Part shown: positions 9,006 through 17,302 of the stretch, one piece after another
How positions within the stretch are numbered: the stretch's first letter is position 1
How the letters are laid out: every line of letters starts with the position of its first letter
Virus record (IMG/VR): IMGVR_UViG_3300046501_000664
Span: 1-50,516 of that record
DNA from: a virus
Strand: one strand, 5' to 3'
Length of the DNA stretch: 50,516 nucleotides
Translations under genes and position numbers: made by a program
Notes under the pieces: model-generated
The model's input: only the letters and a program-made list of their open reading frames with translations
What the model was told of the DNA's origin: nothing
Databases searched by the model: none

Positions 9006-9632
9006 CTATTGCTCGTCTTCGGCGACGATGCCCAGCGAAAGCATGGCGGAACCCGCGGTCATTTCCCCATAGCAGAGAGGGACCGGGTTCCCTTGGGTGA
9101 CGGTGTTCTTGATGCCGGAGAAGTTGTAGCTCGGACGGTTGTCAGCGGCTTCACTGCTGTCGATTCCGGCTTGGGTGCCGGTGATCATTTGAGCGACACC
9201 ACCAATCGCCAGCGAGAAGCCTACGGCGCCGACCGCGGTCCAGGCCGCAGTTGCCGTGGCGCCATACAGGGAAGCGGCGCCGCCCGCGGCAAGACCGCCA
9301 GAGAAGAAGCTGGCTACAGCAATCAGCGCGATGCCGAGGACGGTCTGCAGTCCTCCACCGCTCTTGCTCCCCTGCACCACCGGTGCGATGCGTATGTCAT
9401 TGTGGCTGGGCGGGTCGCAGAGCTGGTCCTTGCCCAGGTTGCGCTTGCCGTAGAACACGGTGAAAGCCATCCCCATATCCTTGGCTTCGGTTAGGAATTG
9501 GTTAAATCCCTTGTGCAGCACGCCCAGTGCGCGCACTGCCTCTGCTGCCGAGTTGACCGCCAGGTGGTGAACACGACCAAACCGGGCGCCCAGCTTGCCG
9601 TACAGGCGCACGGTGCGAATTCGTTCAGCCAT
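9006..9632 (-). CDS. I: Tail assembly protein I
   Basis: A 208-residue protein sits directly before J, as in lambda. It starts M-A-E-R-I-R-T-V-R-L-Y-G-K-L-G and contains a Gly/Ala-rich hydrophobic middle (L-G-I-A-L-I-A-V-A-S-F-F-S-G-G) typical of gpI. The ATG at 9632 has an AAGGA site and overlaps the K gene by 8 nt; the longer frame from 9689 would add residues encoded inside K. In lambda, gpI helps build the tail tip and is not found in the finished virion. Confidence 0.88.
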   Translation of the reverse strand: MAERIRTVRLYGKLGARFGRVHHLAVNSAAEAVRALGVLHKGFNQFLTEAKDMGMAFTVFYGKRNLGKDQLCDPPSHNDIRIAPVVQGSKSGGGLQTVLGIALIAVASFFSGGLAAGGAASLYGATATAAWTAVGAVGFSLAIGGVAQMITGTQAGIDSSEAADNRPSYNFSGIKNTVTQGNPVPLCYGEMTAGSAMLSLGIVAEDEQ

Positions 9633-10395
9633 GAGGGGAATCCTTGTGACGCATGTAGAAGCGGGCGCTTTCAGCCCAAAGGCCGCCAAAAGGCGTCCTG
9701 ACCGAGTCTCGCCCGTATAGGTGATGAAGCAGTGCGCCGGGCACCGGGTGGTGGTCGGGCTCGGTCTTGAGCTTGCCGTCGGCCAGGTAAACGCCAGCGT
9801 GATTGGCCACCGGCGACCGCACCTGCATGACGATCATGTCGCCCTGGCGCAGATCGGAGCGGTCAACAGGATAGAAGCCAACCTTTTCGAAGTTCTCGAC
9901 GTACAGGTCCAACCCTTCATTCCACCAGCCGTCCTCGCTATCGACGTCAGCCAGCTCAATGCCCAGTTCACGCCGATAGTAGTCGCGCACCAGCGTGTAG
10001 CAGTTCTGTGTCGCGTAATCGAATGGCCGGCCTACCAGCGGTGCCTGATAACCAGTAGGCTCATGAATCAGGTGTGCCACCGGCTCACCGTCACGGACCT
10101 CGATAATCAGCCAGGGCAGGCCCGTGCCTTCCATCGAGACGCGGTCAGCATGACTCAACCGCGCAGAGTGGTCAGGGTGGCTGTGCACAATCGCGACAAT
10201 CTCCCCCTGATCCTCGGCGTCTGCCCAGGCCTCAGCGCTGATTCTGAAGTCATGCTCGGGCTTCTCAGCGGTGTTCGATGTCGGTGCGTACCGATTCGCC
10301 CGTCCCTGCCGCACGATGAAGCCGCAGGACTCCTGCGGGGCACGTGCGCGCGCGTCATCGTAAAACGCCTTGATGGTGTCCTTGGAAATCCTCAT
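9625..10395 (-). CDS. K: Tail assembly protein K: JAMM plus NlpC/P60 peptidase
   Basis: The 256-residue product has two enzyme domains as in lambda K. Residues about 1-120 are a JAB1/MPN domain with H71-x-H73-P and S81-x-x-D84 metal-binding residues and an upstream glutamate (E22). Residues about 125-256 are an NlpC/P60 domain with the catalytic cysteine in T-Q-N-C-Y-T (C132) and the histidine in N-H-A-G-V-Y. It probably matures the tail tip and may cut peptidoglycan peptides. The ATG at 10395 was chosen because upstream codons lie inside the L gene in another frame. Confidence 0.92.
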   Translation of the reverse strand: MRISKDTIKAFYDDARARAPQESCGFIVRQGRANRYAPTSNTAEKPEHDFRISAEAWADAEDQGEIVAIVHSHPDHSARLSHADRVSMEGTGLPWLIIEVRDGEPVAHLIHEPTGYQAPLVGRPFDYATQNCYTLVRDYYRRELGIELADVDSEDGWWNEGLDLYVENFEKVGFYPVDRSDLRQGDMIVMQVRSPVANHAGVYLADGKLKTEPDHHPVPGALLHHLYGRDSVRTPFGGLWAESARFYMRHKDSPHG

Positions 10396-10403
10396 GCAGC
10401 ACC

Positions 10404-11102
10404 TCAGTAGCCGGCGCTGGGGTACGATCCATAGCGCAGTTGGTTGTTCGCGCCGAAGCGCAACTTGCAGCCGGTGAGCGTGCCGGAACACATATCGCGC
10501 GCCGGGTTGTCGGTAGGCTGATCTTTGTCGGTGAAGTAGGCCGATCCGGTGTACGCGCAGTACGGGCCACGGTACCCGCCGATCACCAGCCACTGGCAGC
10601 AATTGGCGACCACCTGGCGGCCGGGTAACTTGCGATCAGTGGCGATCAAGGGCGACTTGAGGACAAAGGTTGCGTTACTGGAGTCCGCACCCTGCTTCTG
10701 GTCGATGGTGTACACATCGTCTGTGAAGTGCTCGTCGGGGTCGGCCTCGGCATTGCCGCCAGGGAAATTCACGGCATCCAGGTACCTGCCCAGCGTCCGG
10801 TGCCGCACTACCTTGCCGTCGACCAGATCTTGGTAGGTGGCGCAGAGTGCTGTGATGAAGCCGGTGACGTTGCCCACGGCCAGGGTCGGATTGCTCTGCT
10901 GGCCCTCCCCCGTCATGCCCATGCCTTCCACCTTGATCGGCCAGGGCGAGTACGCCACACCCTGCCAAGTGATAGGGCCGATCCGGGTATAGCCGTGGAA
11001 GTAATAGACGTCGCCGCCGATGGCGGTCAGGTCAAGCTCGAACAGTTCCACGTACTGGCCTGGCTCGAGCTTCTGCACATCCTCGAATATGCTCTCCGCC
11101 AT
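10404..11102 (-). CDS. L: Minor tail protein L (cysteine-containing tail tip)
   Basis: The 232-residue product matches lambda gpL in length, position and layout. The C-terminal third holds a conserved cysteine set (C-C, then C in P-Y-C-A-Y, D-M-C-S-G and T-G-C-K). In lambda gpL such a cysteine-rich domain binds an iron-sulphur cluster. The stop is 8 nt before K and the start overlaps M by one base. It acts in the tail-tip complex with I, J and K. Confidence 0.9.
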   Translation of the reverse strand: MAESIFEDVQKLEPGQYVELFELDLTAIGGDVYYFHGYTRIGPITWQGVAYSPWPIKVEGMGMTGEGQQSNPTLAVGNVTGFITALCATYQDLVDGKVVRHRTLGRYLDAVNFPGGNAEADPDEHFTDDVYTIDQKQGADSSNATFVLKSPLIATDRKLPGRQVVANCCQWLVIGGYRGPYCAYTGSAYFTDKDQPTDNPARDMCSGTLTGCKLRFGANNQLRYGSYPSAGY

Positions 11103-11440
11103 CAGGTCACCTGGTAGGTTTGTTCGAACGTTGCGGTGAGGGCCCAGGCGCTACCGCCGAGGTCTGTAGGGTTGAAACTGCTGCATATGAAATACAGCGG
11201 GCCGTCAAAAGGCGCGGACCAGATGAAAGCTTTGTATCCTTCCTGTTTGCGCAGAAACTTCACGATTTCAGCGATACGAGATTTGTTTCCAGTGAAGGTC
11301 AGGTTCCACGACTGGGTTTCGTTATTGATGCCGTCCGCCGCTCGCTGGGTGTAGCCGTTGCCAAACTTGGCGGCGCGCACGCTCTGGTCGAAGGTGCCCG
11401 GCGCCGACTTGTCGGGGCGCCAGGTGAATGTGTCGGCCAT
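11102..11440 (-). CDS. M: Minor tail protein M
   Basis: This 112-residue protein opens M-A-D-T-F-T-W-R-P-D and ends with an L-T-A-T-F-E-Q-T-Y pattern typical of phage minor tail protein M. It overlaps both neighbours by one base, between tape measure and L exactly as in lambda. It is a tail-tip component linking the tape measure end to the L/J assembly. Confidence 0.9.
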   Translation of the reverse strand: MADTFTWRPDKSAPGTFDQSVRAAKFGNGYTQRAADGINNETQSWNLTFTGNKSRIAEIVKFLRKQEGYKAFIWSAPFDGPLYFICSSFNPTDLGGSAWALTATFEQTYQVT

Positions 11441-14232
11441 TACGCCCTCCCATTGATGGCTTTGCGGATGTTGCCCTGAGCGCCGAGAGACTTCGCTTCC
11501 AGCTGCTTGTACTTCGATTCCACGAAGCGGCCAATCTCGGCGCCGAACTGCTCCATGCCAGATGTGTTGCTGCTGACCTGAGAGTTGCCGTCACCGGTAA
11601 TGGCGATGCTCACCTGGATCGGAGAGCCGCCAGAGGCGCCAGACATACCAGTCCCGCCTGATGTCAGCGGCGTAACGCTGCCGCCATTGGCACCAGTCAT
11701 CAGGAATGACTTGCCGCCCTGGCTGTACAGCTCAGGGCCGTTCTCGTTGACCTGGTACAAGGTGTTAGGTGCGACGTCGCCGCCGGTGGCCCGACCCTGC
11801 GGGAAGTAAGTCGACGAGTAGCCCGCCTGGGTTGACCCGAGCGAAGCGGAGCCACCCGAGACGCTACTGAATATGCTGCTCCCGATGGTGCCGAGAAGGC
11901 TGCCCGTCCCGCCCGAGTCGCCCGAAAACACGCTTGACGCTGCGGCCTGAAGCTCCATTTTCAGGATCATCTTGCCGAAGCTGACCAGCACGTCACCAAA
12001 GCTCTCATCGGCGCCGAACGCCCAATCCACGACAGAATCAGTCAGCCCGTCGAACAAGCTGGTGAAGGCCGTCTTCATCTGGCCGGCAACGTTCAGGGCA
12101 TTGTCCTGGTAGTTCTGCCAAGCGGCGCTGGCCCCAGCCGTCCAGTCACCCTGCGCGGCGGTCATGGCGTCGAAGTTGCTGACGACCGTATCGCGCAGGT
12201 CCTGCTGGGTATTCTGGAGCGCTCGAAGCTTCTGGTTGTACTCGTCCAGGCTCATGCCGCGCGAGCCGTCGCCGTACTGGTTTGCCAACTCCAGACGCTG
12301 CTGATTGAAGCGGTCGTCGATGGCGTTCTGCTGGCTAGTCAGTCCTCGGGCGCGGTCGCCCATGCCAATGCTGGCCGCATCACGGGAGCCCTGATTGCGC
12401 AGGGTTTCGACTTGCTGCTGAAGTGCATCGGTGTAGGTCTTGACGGCCAAGGCCTGCTTGGCCAGCCTGCCCTGCTCGTTCGTGGCCAACACGGTCAGTT
12501 CACTATCAGCGGTCTGCTGCGCCTTGACCATGTTGGCCCGGGTGTCGGCGATGCGCTGATCCAGCTGAATGCGCTGGGCAGCGGTGGTCGATGACTTGTC
12601 GCGAGTGGCTTCCAGGGCGGATATCTGCGCCTCGTAGGCCTGGGTGACCTCGTCCTTCTCTGCGCGGATCAGCACTGCGCGCTGGGCGGAATAAGCTTCT
12701 TGGCTGATCACGCCGGCCCGCTGCTGAGCCTCGATCTCCTTCTGGGCGTTGTCGTACGACGTGACCAGCGCCGCCAGGGCGTTCTTTTCATCGTTGAAGG
12801 CGGTGAGGTTCGGCGTACCCTTGGGCGTGGCCGGGTCCTTGTTCTTGTCCTTGATGTTCTGGATATTTTTGCCAATCACATCCTGCGCGAGCCGGGCATC
12901 GTTCGGGTTCGCCGCGCGGATCTTGGCCAGGTCTTTTTGGTAGTCGGCCAGCTCCTTGTTCCGCTTCTGCTCGTTGCTCAGAGACGACTTGGTGAGGGCG
13001 TCGACGCGCTCCATGGCGGAAATTGCATCGCGCTGTCTGGCGTTCTCCAGCGCCTTGGCTTTGGCTATCGCGTCCTGCGTGTCGCGCTGCTGAGTGAGGA
13101 AGTCCAGCTCTTGCCTAGAGTTATTCAGCTTCTCCTTGGCGTCAGTGTCACTGGGATCGGCATTGACTGCGCTCTGAGCGTACGCGACTTTCTGTTGAAC
13201 GTCGGCGATGCGTTGCGCAATCGGCATGTCTCGACCGATGTTGCTGGTCGCATCTACCGTGCGCGCGATCTCACTGGTCAGCGACTTCCAACCGCGCTCC
13301 CATATCGACAAATTCTCCGTAACTTCGCTGCTGCGGTTTTTGATTGTATCAATGTAGGTGTCAGTCAGAAGCTTTGCGGCGCCGGTGGTGTCCCCTTGTT
13401 GTTTAAGCGCTACGATCTGTGAGTAGACCGAGGCGGTAAGGAATCCATACTGCTCGTTCAGCTCTTTAGCAGACGCCACTGGGTCTTTGGATATCTTGAC
13501 GAAATCCGCAACGGTTTCCTCAACGGCCCGGCCGGTAGCCTGGCGCATTGAAAGGGCGGCCTCGGTAATTCCTTCGAAGCTTGCGCTAGCCACACTTCCA
13601 CTGCTTGCCAGCTGAGTTAGAACCTCCGCTGCAGCACCCGTGGTCCCTACGGTGGCCGAAACCTGCTTGGCCATACTACCCAGCTGGTCAGCAGTTACCC
13701 CAGCAGATCGGCCAGTCAGGATAAGCGCTTTCTGATACTCGACTGCCTCTTGGCTTCCCCGGTAATAGGTTACCCCGAGAGCAGCAGCAGCAGCGGCGGC
13801 GGCTGTGAAGGGCGTCACCAGGCTCAGGACATACCCACCCAGAGCGCGCGCCGCCGGCAGTACGCCGCCGAACATGTCTTTCAGCTGGCCGCCTTGCTGA
13901 AGCAGAACCGTCAAAGGCGCCTGTCCGCCTTGCAGCGATACAAAGATGTCAGTGAACTGAGCCGGAACACCGCGCAGCGCCGCGGCTGTAGCTTTGGCTG
14001 ACATGCCGGCGGCGTCGGTTTGCTTTGTGAACCCGGCAGTAGCTGCTTCGGCCTGGCGCGCCCTGGCTGCCAATTCATCAAGCGATTTCTCTGTCTTGGT
14101 TGACTGGCTGGATACTCCGGCGGCGGCCTTCTCTGCTTTTGTACCAGCTGCGGTCAGTTTGTCCAGGTCAGCTGCGGCATCTGCCGCTTCGCCAGAATCA
14201 ACGCGAATGCCAAGCTCCGCAATCGATGTCAT
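11440..14232 (-). CDS. H: Tail tape measure protein
   Basis: The 930-residue protein has a long Ala/Gln/Lys-rich coiled-coil body, a hydrophobic Ala-rich stretch near residues 125-160 and a Gly/Ser-rich C-terminal part with a G-G-x-x-A-P-N-T-L-Y-Q-V-N-E-N-G-P-E segment common in lambda-type tape measures. At the usual rule of about 0.15 nm per residue it predicts a tail near 140 nm. It is slightly longer than lambda gpH (853 residues). Position next to M and G/T supports the call. Confidence 0.92.
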   Translation of the reverse strand: MTSIAELGIRVDSGEAADAAADLDKLTAAGTKAEKAAAGVSSQSTKTEKSLDELAARARQAEAATAGFTKQTDAAGMSAKATAAALRGVPAQFTDIFVSLQGGQAPLTVLLQQGGQLKDMFGGVLPAARALGGYVLSLVTPFTAAAAAAAALGVTYYRGSQEAVEYQKALILTGRSAGVTADQLGSMAKQVSATVGTTGAAAEVLTQLASSGSVASASFEGITEAALSMRQATGRAVEETVADFVKISKDPVASAKELNEQYGFLTASVYSQIVALKQQGDTTGAAKLLTDTYIDTIKNRSSEVTENLSIWERGWKSLTSEIARTVDATSNIGRDMPIAQRIADVQQKVAYAQSAVNADPSDTDAKEKLNNSRQELDFLTQQRDTQDAIAKAKALENARQRDAISAMERVDALTKSSLSNEQKRNKELADYQKDLAKIRAANPNDARLAQDVIGKNIQNIKDKNKDPATPKGTPNLTAFNDEKNALAALVTSYDNAQKEIEAQQRAGVISQEAYSAQRAVLIRAEKDEVTQAYEAQISALEATRDKSSTTAAQRIQLDQRIADTRANMVKAQQTADSELTVLATNEQGRLAKQALAVKTYTDALQQQVETLRNQGSRDAASIGMGDRARGLTSQQNAIDDRFNQQRLELANQYGDGSRGMSLDEYNQKLRALQNTQQDLRDTVVSNFDAMTAAQGDWTAGASAAWQNYQDNALNVAGQMKTAFTSLFDGLTDSVVDWAFGADESFGDVLVSFGKMILKMELQAAASSVFSGDSGGTGSLLGTIGSSIFSSVSGGSASLGSTQAGYSSTYFPQGRATGGDVAPNTLYQVNENGPELYSQGGKSFLMTGANGGSVTPLTSGGTGMSGASGGSPIQVSIAITGDGNSQVSSNTSGMEQFGAEIGRFVESKYKQLEAKSLGAQGNIRKAINGRA

Positions 14233-14247
14233 GGTTGCTCCAGGCGT

Positions 14248-14269
14248 AAAAAAACCCGCCGAAGCGGGT
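14248..14269 (-). terminator. Intrinsic terminator inside the tail operon
   Basis: A minus-strand ACCCGC/GCGGGT stem with a 4-nt loop and a run of T residues lies between the lipoprotein gene at 14275 and the tape-measure start at 14232. Without antitermination it would cut off all distal tail genes. Confidence 0.7.
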
Positions 14270-14274
14270 CTTGG

Positions 14275-14574
14275 TTATGATTTCTTGGCGCAGTAGTCTC
14301 TGATCGTTTCTCTCTGCCAGTCTTCCTGGCCGATCAATGGTGCCTGCTTCTCTTTGAACATGTAGGGCAAAAAGCCGACATACCCACCCATCTTGTTTTT
14401 CGAATTCACTTCGCCACAGACGCGGCCATTTTCAAGCACTACGTCATCGCGAAACTGTGCTGAGTCTGGGTCGTTCAGCATGCGCTTGATAGCGCTATGG
14501 GCCTGGTCGATTTTCGAGTCACCACAGCCGCCCAGCACCACCGCTGCCACCATTACTGCCAACACTCGCTTCAT
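14275..14574 (-). CDS. Small lipoprotein inserted between tail genes
   Basis: The 99-residue product starts M-K-R-V-L-A-V and has a signal peptide with lipobox V-L-G-G-C (cysteine 17). The ATG at 14574 has GGAG 8 nt upstream; a TTG at 14580 is too close to that site. The mature part is charged and has two more cysteines, one near the C terminus (D-Y-C-A-K-K-S). It is followed at once by a terminator and sits between the G/T chaperone and tape measure, where lambda has no gene. It looks like cargo that could act at the envelope, for example in superinfection exclusion. Confidence 0.72.
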   Translation of the reverse strand: MKRVLAVMVAAVVLGGCGDSKIDQAHSAIKRMLNDPDSAQFRDDVVLENGRVCGEVNSKNKMGGYVGFLPYMFKEKQAPLIGQEDWQRETIRDYCAKKS

Positions 14575-14629
14575 GCGCAATCTCCATTGGAAAGCTGCAT
14601 GCTATCGCGCAGCGCCGGCGGGAACCAGA

Positions 14630-14929
14630 TCACTTCTCTCGCATCACCCGCAGCGCCTCGGCTTCCATCACGCGCAGGTCATGGAACGATTCACGCGCCT
14701 GGCGCTGCTTGATGCCGAGCATCCTGGCCGTGATGGGTATGGCGTTGTAGTCCAGGCCCGTAGGGCCGGCGATACCCGCACGCCACTGGGTGGTCATTGC
14801 TTCGAATAACGAGAAGACCGGCCACACATCCGGCATGACCTCGACCGTATCGTCCAGATCACCGGCCGAAAGCCCGAACAGAGCCAACTGACCAGGAGGT
14901 GACGCAGACTGATACATCGCCTGCGCCAC
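14630..14929 (-). CDS. T: Tail assembly chaperone T frame (DUF1799-like), made as G-T fusion
   Basis: The frame codes a DUF1799-like segment with W-R-A-G-I-A-G-P-T-G-L-D-Y as its core. A GTG at 14929 lacks a clear ribosome site, and the frame is open upstream to the slippery site at 14938-14944, so it is best read as the downstream half of a minus-1 frameshift product. The fusion would be about 229 residues. In lambda, G and G-T together coat the tape measure during tail assembly and leave before the tail is finished. Confidence 0.85.
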   Translation of the reverse strand: MAQAMYQSASPPGQLALFGLSAGDLDDTVEVMPDVWPVFSLFEAMTTQWRAGIAGPTGLDYNAIPITARMLGIKQRQARESFHDLRVMEAEALRVMREK

Positions 14930-14934
14930 TTCCG

Positions 14935-15318
14935 TCAGTTTCCCAGGCGCGACGCGTGGTAGGCCGCCTGATACGCTTCGATCACCGCCGCCGGCGCGTC
15001 GATGCTGGTGCGCACCAGTGCCGCGATCGACTCGTCGCTGAAATCATCGTCGAATGCCCACCCCACCGTGATGTCCTTGATCTGCTGGACCTGCAGCTCA
15101 ATCTCGGCAGCGGTTGCATCCTTCCAGGTCAGGCTCTCGTCCTTGACCCGCTTGGCCAGTTCGTCCCGCGACTTGTTCCAGCCGTCGAACATCTCGGACA
15201 GCGCGATGCGGTCCAGGTACTTGAAGTCGAAACCCACCTTCACGGGCTCGCCGCCGACGCGCGGAATCATCACGTCGGCTTTGAAGGTAGGATTCTGTGC
15301 AATTTTGAACTTGGCCAT
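14935..15318 (-). CDS. G: Tail assembly chaperone G
   Basis: A 127-residue protein lies between the tube protein and the T frame. It begins M-A-K-F-K-I-A-Q-N-P-T-F-K and is helical and acidic, as expected of gpG-type chaperones. Its last codons CTG GGA AAC TGA contain a lambda-type slippery heptamer, so a fraction of ribosomes should continue into T. Length and position match lambda gpG (140 residues). Confidence 0.87.
   Translation of the reverse strand: MAKFKIAQNPTFKADVMIPRVGGEPVKVGFDFKYLDRIALSEMFDGWNKSRDELAKRVKDESLTWKDATAAEIELQVQQIKDITVGWAFDDDFSDESIAALVRTSIDAPAAVIEAYQAAYHASRLGN
14938..14944 (-). promoter_or_regulatory. Minus-1 ribosomal frameshift site G GGA AAC
   Basis: The heptamer GGGAAAC is in the X XXY YYZ register immediately before the G stop codon TGA (14937-14935). 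Slipping by one base makes the next codon CTG, and the frame then runs L-T-E-V-A-Q-A-M into T. Lambda uses GGGAAAG at the same place. Confidence 0.88.
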
Positions 15319-15327
15319 GCTCGACCC

Positions 15328-15975
15328 TTACGACAGGTAGCGGGTGGGTTCGGACTGCAACGCCAGGCTGACGGTGCGGGTCAGCAGGTTGCTGCGGGAA
15401 ACCGCCGGCTGCTTGGAGAACGAGGTGTAGGTGCCGTAGAGCAGTTGATCATTGCCAGGCAGCACCAGACGGGCCGCTTCGACTTGCTTGCGCGCATCAG
15501 CCTTCAGGAGCACCGCGTTGAACGGCTTCACAGGGTCGTCCGCGATGGTCAGCGTCATGCTGGTGGCGGTCTTGTCGGTTGGGATCTGCTTGCCCTGGTC
15601 ATCCTCGAGGAATACCACGTCCAGGTAGTTCTGATCGCCGCCAGCAAACGCCAGATCGGTAACCTGCGGAACTTGGACCCACGTCAGCACTTTCTTCATG
15701 CTGCCCACGCCGCCGCCCGCAGGGAAAAGCAGGACGTCGGTGGTATCGATGCCTTCCAGGGTGATCGCGGTCGCGGTCGCAGCCTTCACGCGCACCACCT
15801 TGTTGTCCAGTTTGCTCCAGCCGGAACTGAGCAGGACGATATCGCCCACGGACAGGGATGCGCCAGTCACAGTGGCCACCGCCTCGGCGGCGTTCGACAG
15901 AGCCGTGAAAGGCAGAGCGGCATCGTAGGTAGCAGCATGCTGAAAGTAGCCGCCGTTCGGGATCTTGTAGCCCAT
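15328..15975 (-). CDS. V: Major tail tube protein (gpV-like)
   Basis: The 215-residue protein is beta-rich and lies directly before the G/T chaperone pair, where lambda V lies. It has typical tube-protein content: a short Gly-containing N terminus, A-E-A-V-A-T-V-T-G-A-S-L, and alternating beta segments through to S-L-A-L-Q-S-E-P-T-R. It polymerises as hexamer rings around the tape measure. I see no obvious C-terminal Ig-like (Big_2) domain as in lambda gpV, so this is the minimal form. Confidence 0.85.
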   Translation of the reverse strand: MGYKIPNGGYFQHAATYDAALPFTALSNAAEAVATVTGASLSVGDIVLLSSGWSKLDNKVVRVKAATATAITLEGIDTTDVLLFPAGGGVGSMKKVLTWVQVPQVTDLAFAGGDQNYLDVVFLEDDQGKQIPTDKTATSMTLTIADDPVKPFNAVLLKADARKQVEAARLVLPGNDQLLYGTYTSFSKQPAVSRSNLLTRTVSLALQSEPTRYLS

Positions 15976-16002
15976 GGGATTTTGTCCTCGTTCACAAATG
16001 AC

Positions 16003-16025
16003 GAAACCCGCGCTCGGCGGGTTTC
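16003..16025 (-). terminator. Perfect 9-bp hairpin between tail terminator and tube genes
   Basis: GAAACCCGC and GCGGGTTTC flank a 5-nt loop and are followed on the minus strand only by GT, so the T-run is weak (TTTC within the stem). It could be a weak terminator or an mRNA processing or stability element raising tube-protein expression. Confidence 0.5.
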
Positions 16026-16046
16026 AGGGTTTGCCCAATGGGCGGG

Positions 16047-16457
16047 TTATTCGGTGTCAGCGCGGTACTGGAAGCTTGCGGCCACCATGTAATTCGAACC
16101 CTCGACGATGCCGGGGCTGGGTTCTACCGGCGTCAGCACCATCACTTCGAGGTCGCCGTCGCTCAGCCGCAGGTACAGCGGGAACAGGTCGGCGATGTCA
16201 TCAGCAAGGGCCTCGGCGCGGGTCGGGCCATCGCCGGACGGCGTCACGATGCTGACCTGGAACACACCGGTGTAGGCCTTATGGTCGCCGGCCAGCGTGT
16301 TGCTGTCGGTGCCGGCAGGTAGCAGGAAGGCCCGCAGGTAGGTCTCGCCGTCTTCGGGGTCGAACTGCACGTTCTGGTAGGCGACCCGCAGACCCTGATC
16401 AGTCTCCCAGGCACTGAGCCGGGCCTGATACAGCAGCCGGATTTTCGAATGGCTCAT
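16047..16457 (-). CDS. Tail terminator protein (DUF4128 / gpU-like)
   Basis: The 136-residue protein starts at the ATG at 16457, overlapping the previous stop by ATGA; the longer frame from 16619 reads over another gene. It has the pattern of DUF4128 tail-terminator proteins: Y-L-R-A-F-L-L-P-A, G-V-F-Q-V-S-I-V-T-P and R-A-E-A-L-A-D-D-I-A-D-L-F-P. It should cap the tail tube and form the joint to the head. Neighbours (completion protein upstream, tube protein downstream) match. Confidence 0.82.
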   Translation of the reverse strand: MSHSKIRLLYQARLSAWETDQGLRVAYQNVQFDPEDGETYLRAFLLPAGTDSNTLAGDHKAYTGVFQVSIVTPSGDGPTRAEALADDIADLFPLYLRLSDGDLEVMVLTPVEPSPGIVEGSNYMVAASFQYRADTE

Positions 16458-16651
16458 TCGATGGCCTCGATCAAGAATTGCGGCGATTGATGCCGCAGTG
16501 TTTGTCGCTTTCCGCACGTAATGCAGCTGTGCAAAAACATGGGTGGACTGGTCAGGTAAGCATGCTGATCTGGCTCCGGAGTCAGCCTTCCACCGCACTC
16601 GCATAACGTGTAGCGCCAAAATGTGCGGACTTCTACGTCTTCATGGCTCAT
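16454..16651 (-). CDS. Small zinc-ribbon-like protein
   Basis: The 65-residue product carries paired cysteines C-E-C and C-I-T-C about 25 residues apart with nearby histidines, enough for one zinc site. It overlaps both neighbours by ATGA and so is coupled to the tail-completion genes. No family is recognised; similar small cysteine proteins occur in Pseudomonas phage neck regions. Confidence 0.7.
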   Translation of the reverse strand: MSHEDVEVRTFWRYTLCECGGRLTPEPDQHAYLTSPPMFLHSCITCGKRQTLRHQSPQFLIEAIE

Positions 16652-17301
16652 ACCTGATTGTTCCTGATGGCCTCCAGCACGATCTGCTGGAAGCGCGCGA
16701 GAGTCATGCGGACCATGCCGCCAGGGGCCTGCTGGGAATGGCCGTATTCGAGCGGAATGGCGTAGGGCAGCGAGTTGGTGATGTACGCGGTGTCGCCTGC
16801 CTTGAACTCGATGGCGCCGTTCACGATCCGCGCAGTTGACTTGCTGCCGCTCGGGTCGACCTCTTCCGTGGTGCTGGTGTCGGGGCTGCCGATGCTGAAC
16901 ATCCAGTTACCTCGGAACCGGCCACCGACGTAGCCCTGCCCGGCCACCAGCCCGTTCACGTTGAAGTTCTGGACGCGCTCGGCCTTCGTCAGGGGCTTGG
17001 CGTACTTCACGCCCTTCTTCAGCTTGCCGGACTTGGTGAAATTCGATTCGGTCAGGTTGATGATTGTGTTGCGGGCCGCGACCTTGAAGTCGTAGTCGTC
17101 GGCCTCGCGGGTGTTCTTCTTGCGATGCGCCACGTTGGCAGCCCATATCTCAGGGTTGCCCACTGGCGACATGCGTATGACACTGCTGCCAATCTCGATG
17201 ACGATCTCGCGCAGACTGGCGTCGATGGCTTCGTTGGCCTTGGTGGCGAATTCGGCGATCTGCGCAGCGAAGCTGCCGTTCATGCCCGCGTATTTAGCCA
17301 T
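16648..17301 (-). CDS. Tail completion protein (HK97 gp10 / gpZ-like)
   Basis: The 217-residue product has a C-terminal L-P-Y-A-I-P-L-E-Y-G-H-S segment near a G-G-M-V-R-M-T block, a signature of HK97 gp10-type proteins that join the tail to the neck. The N terminus is helical (A-T-K-A-N-E-A-I-D-A-S-L-R). Its stop overlaps the zinc-ribbon gene. Position before the tail terminator is standard. Confidence 0.82.
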   Translation of the reverse strand: MAKYAGMNGSFAAQIAEFATKANEAIDASLREIVIEIGSSVIRMSPVGNPEIWAANVAHRKKNTREADDYDFKVAARNTIINLTESNFTKSGKLKKGVKYAKPLTKAERVQNFNVNGLVAGQGYVGGRFRGNWMFSIGSPDTSTTEEVDPSGSKSTARIVNGAIEFKAGDTAYITNSLPYAIPLEYGHSQQAPGGMVRMTLARFQQIVLEAIRNNQV

Positions 17302-17302
17302 G

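Noticed and set aside
14899-16092. A 397-codon plus-strand frame opposite G/T and the tube gene
   Set aside because: It is antisense to well supported tail genes and rich in His/Arg/Gln as expected of a reverse reading.
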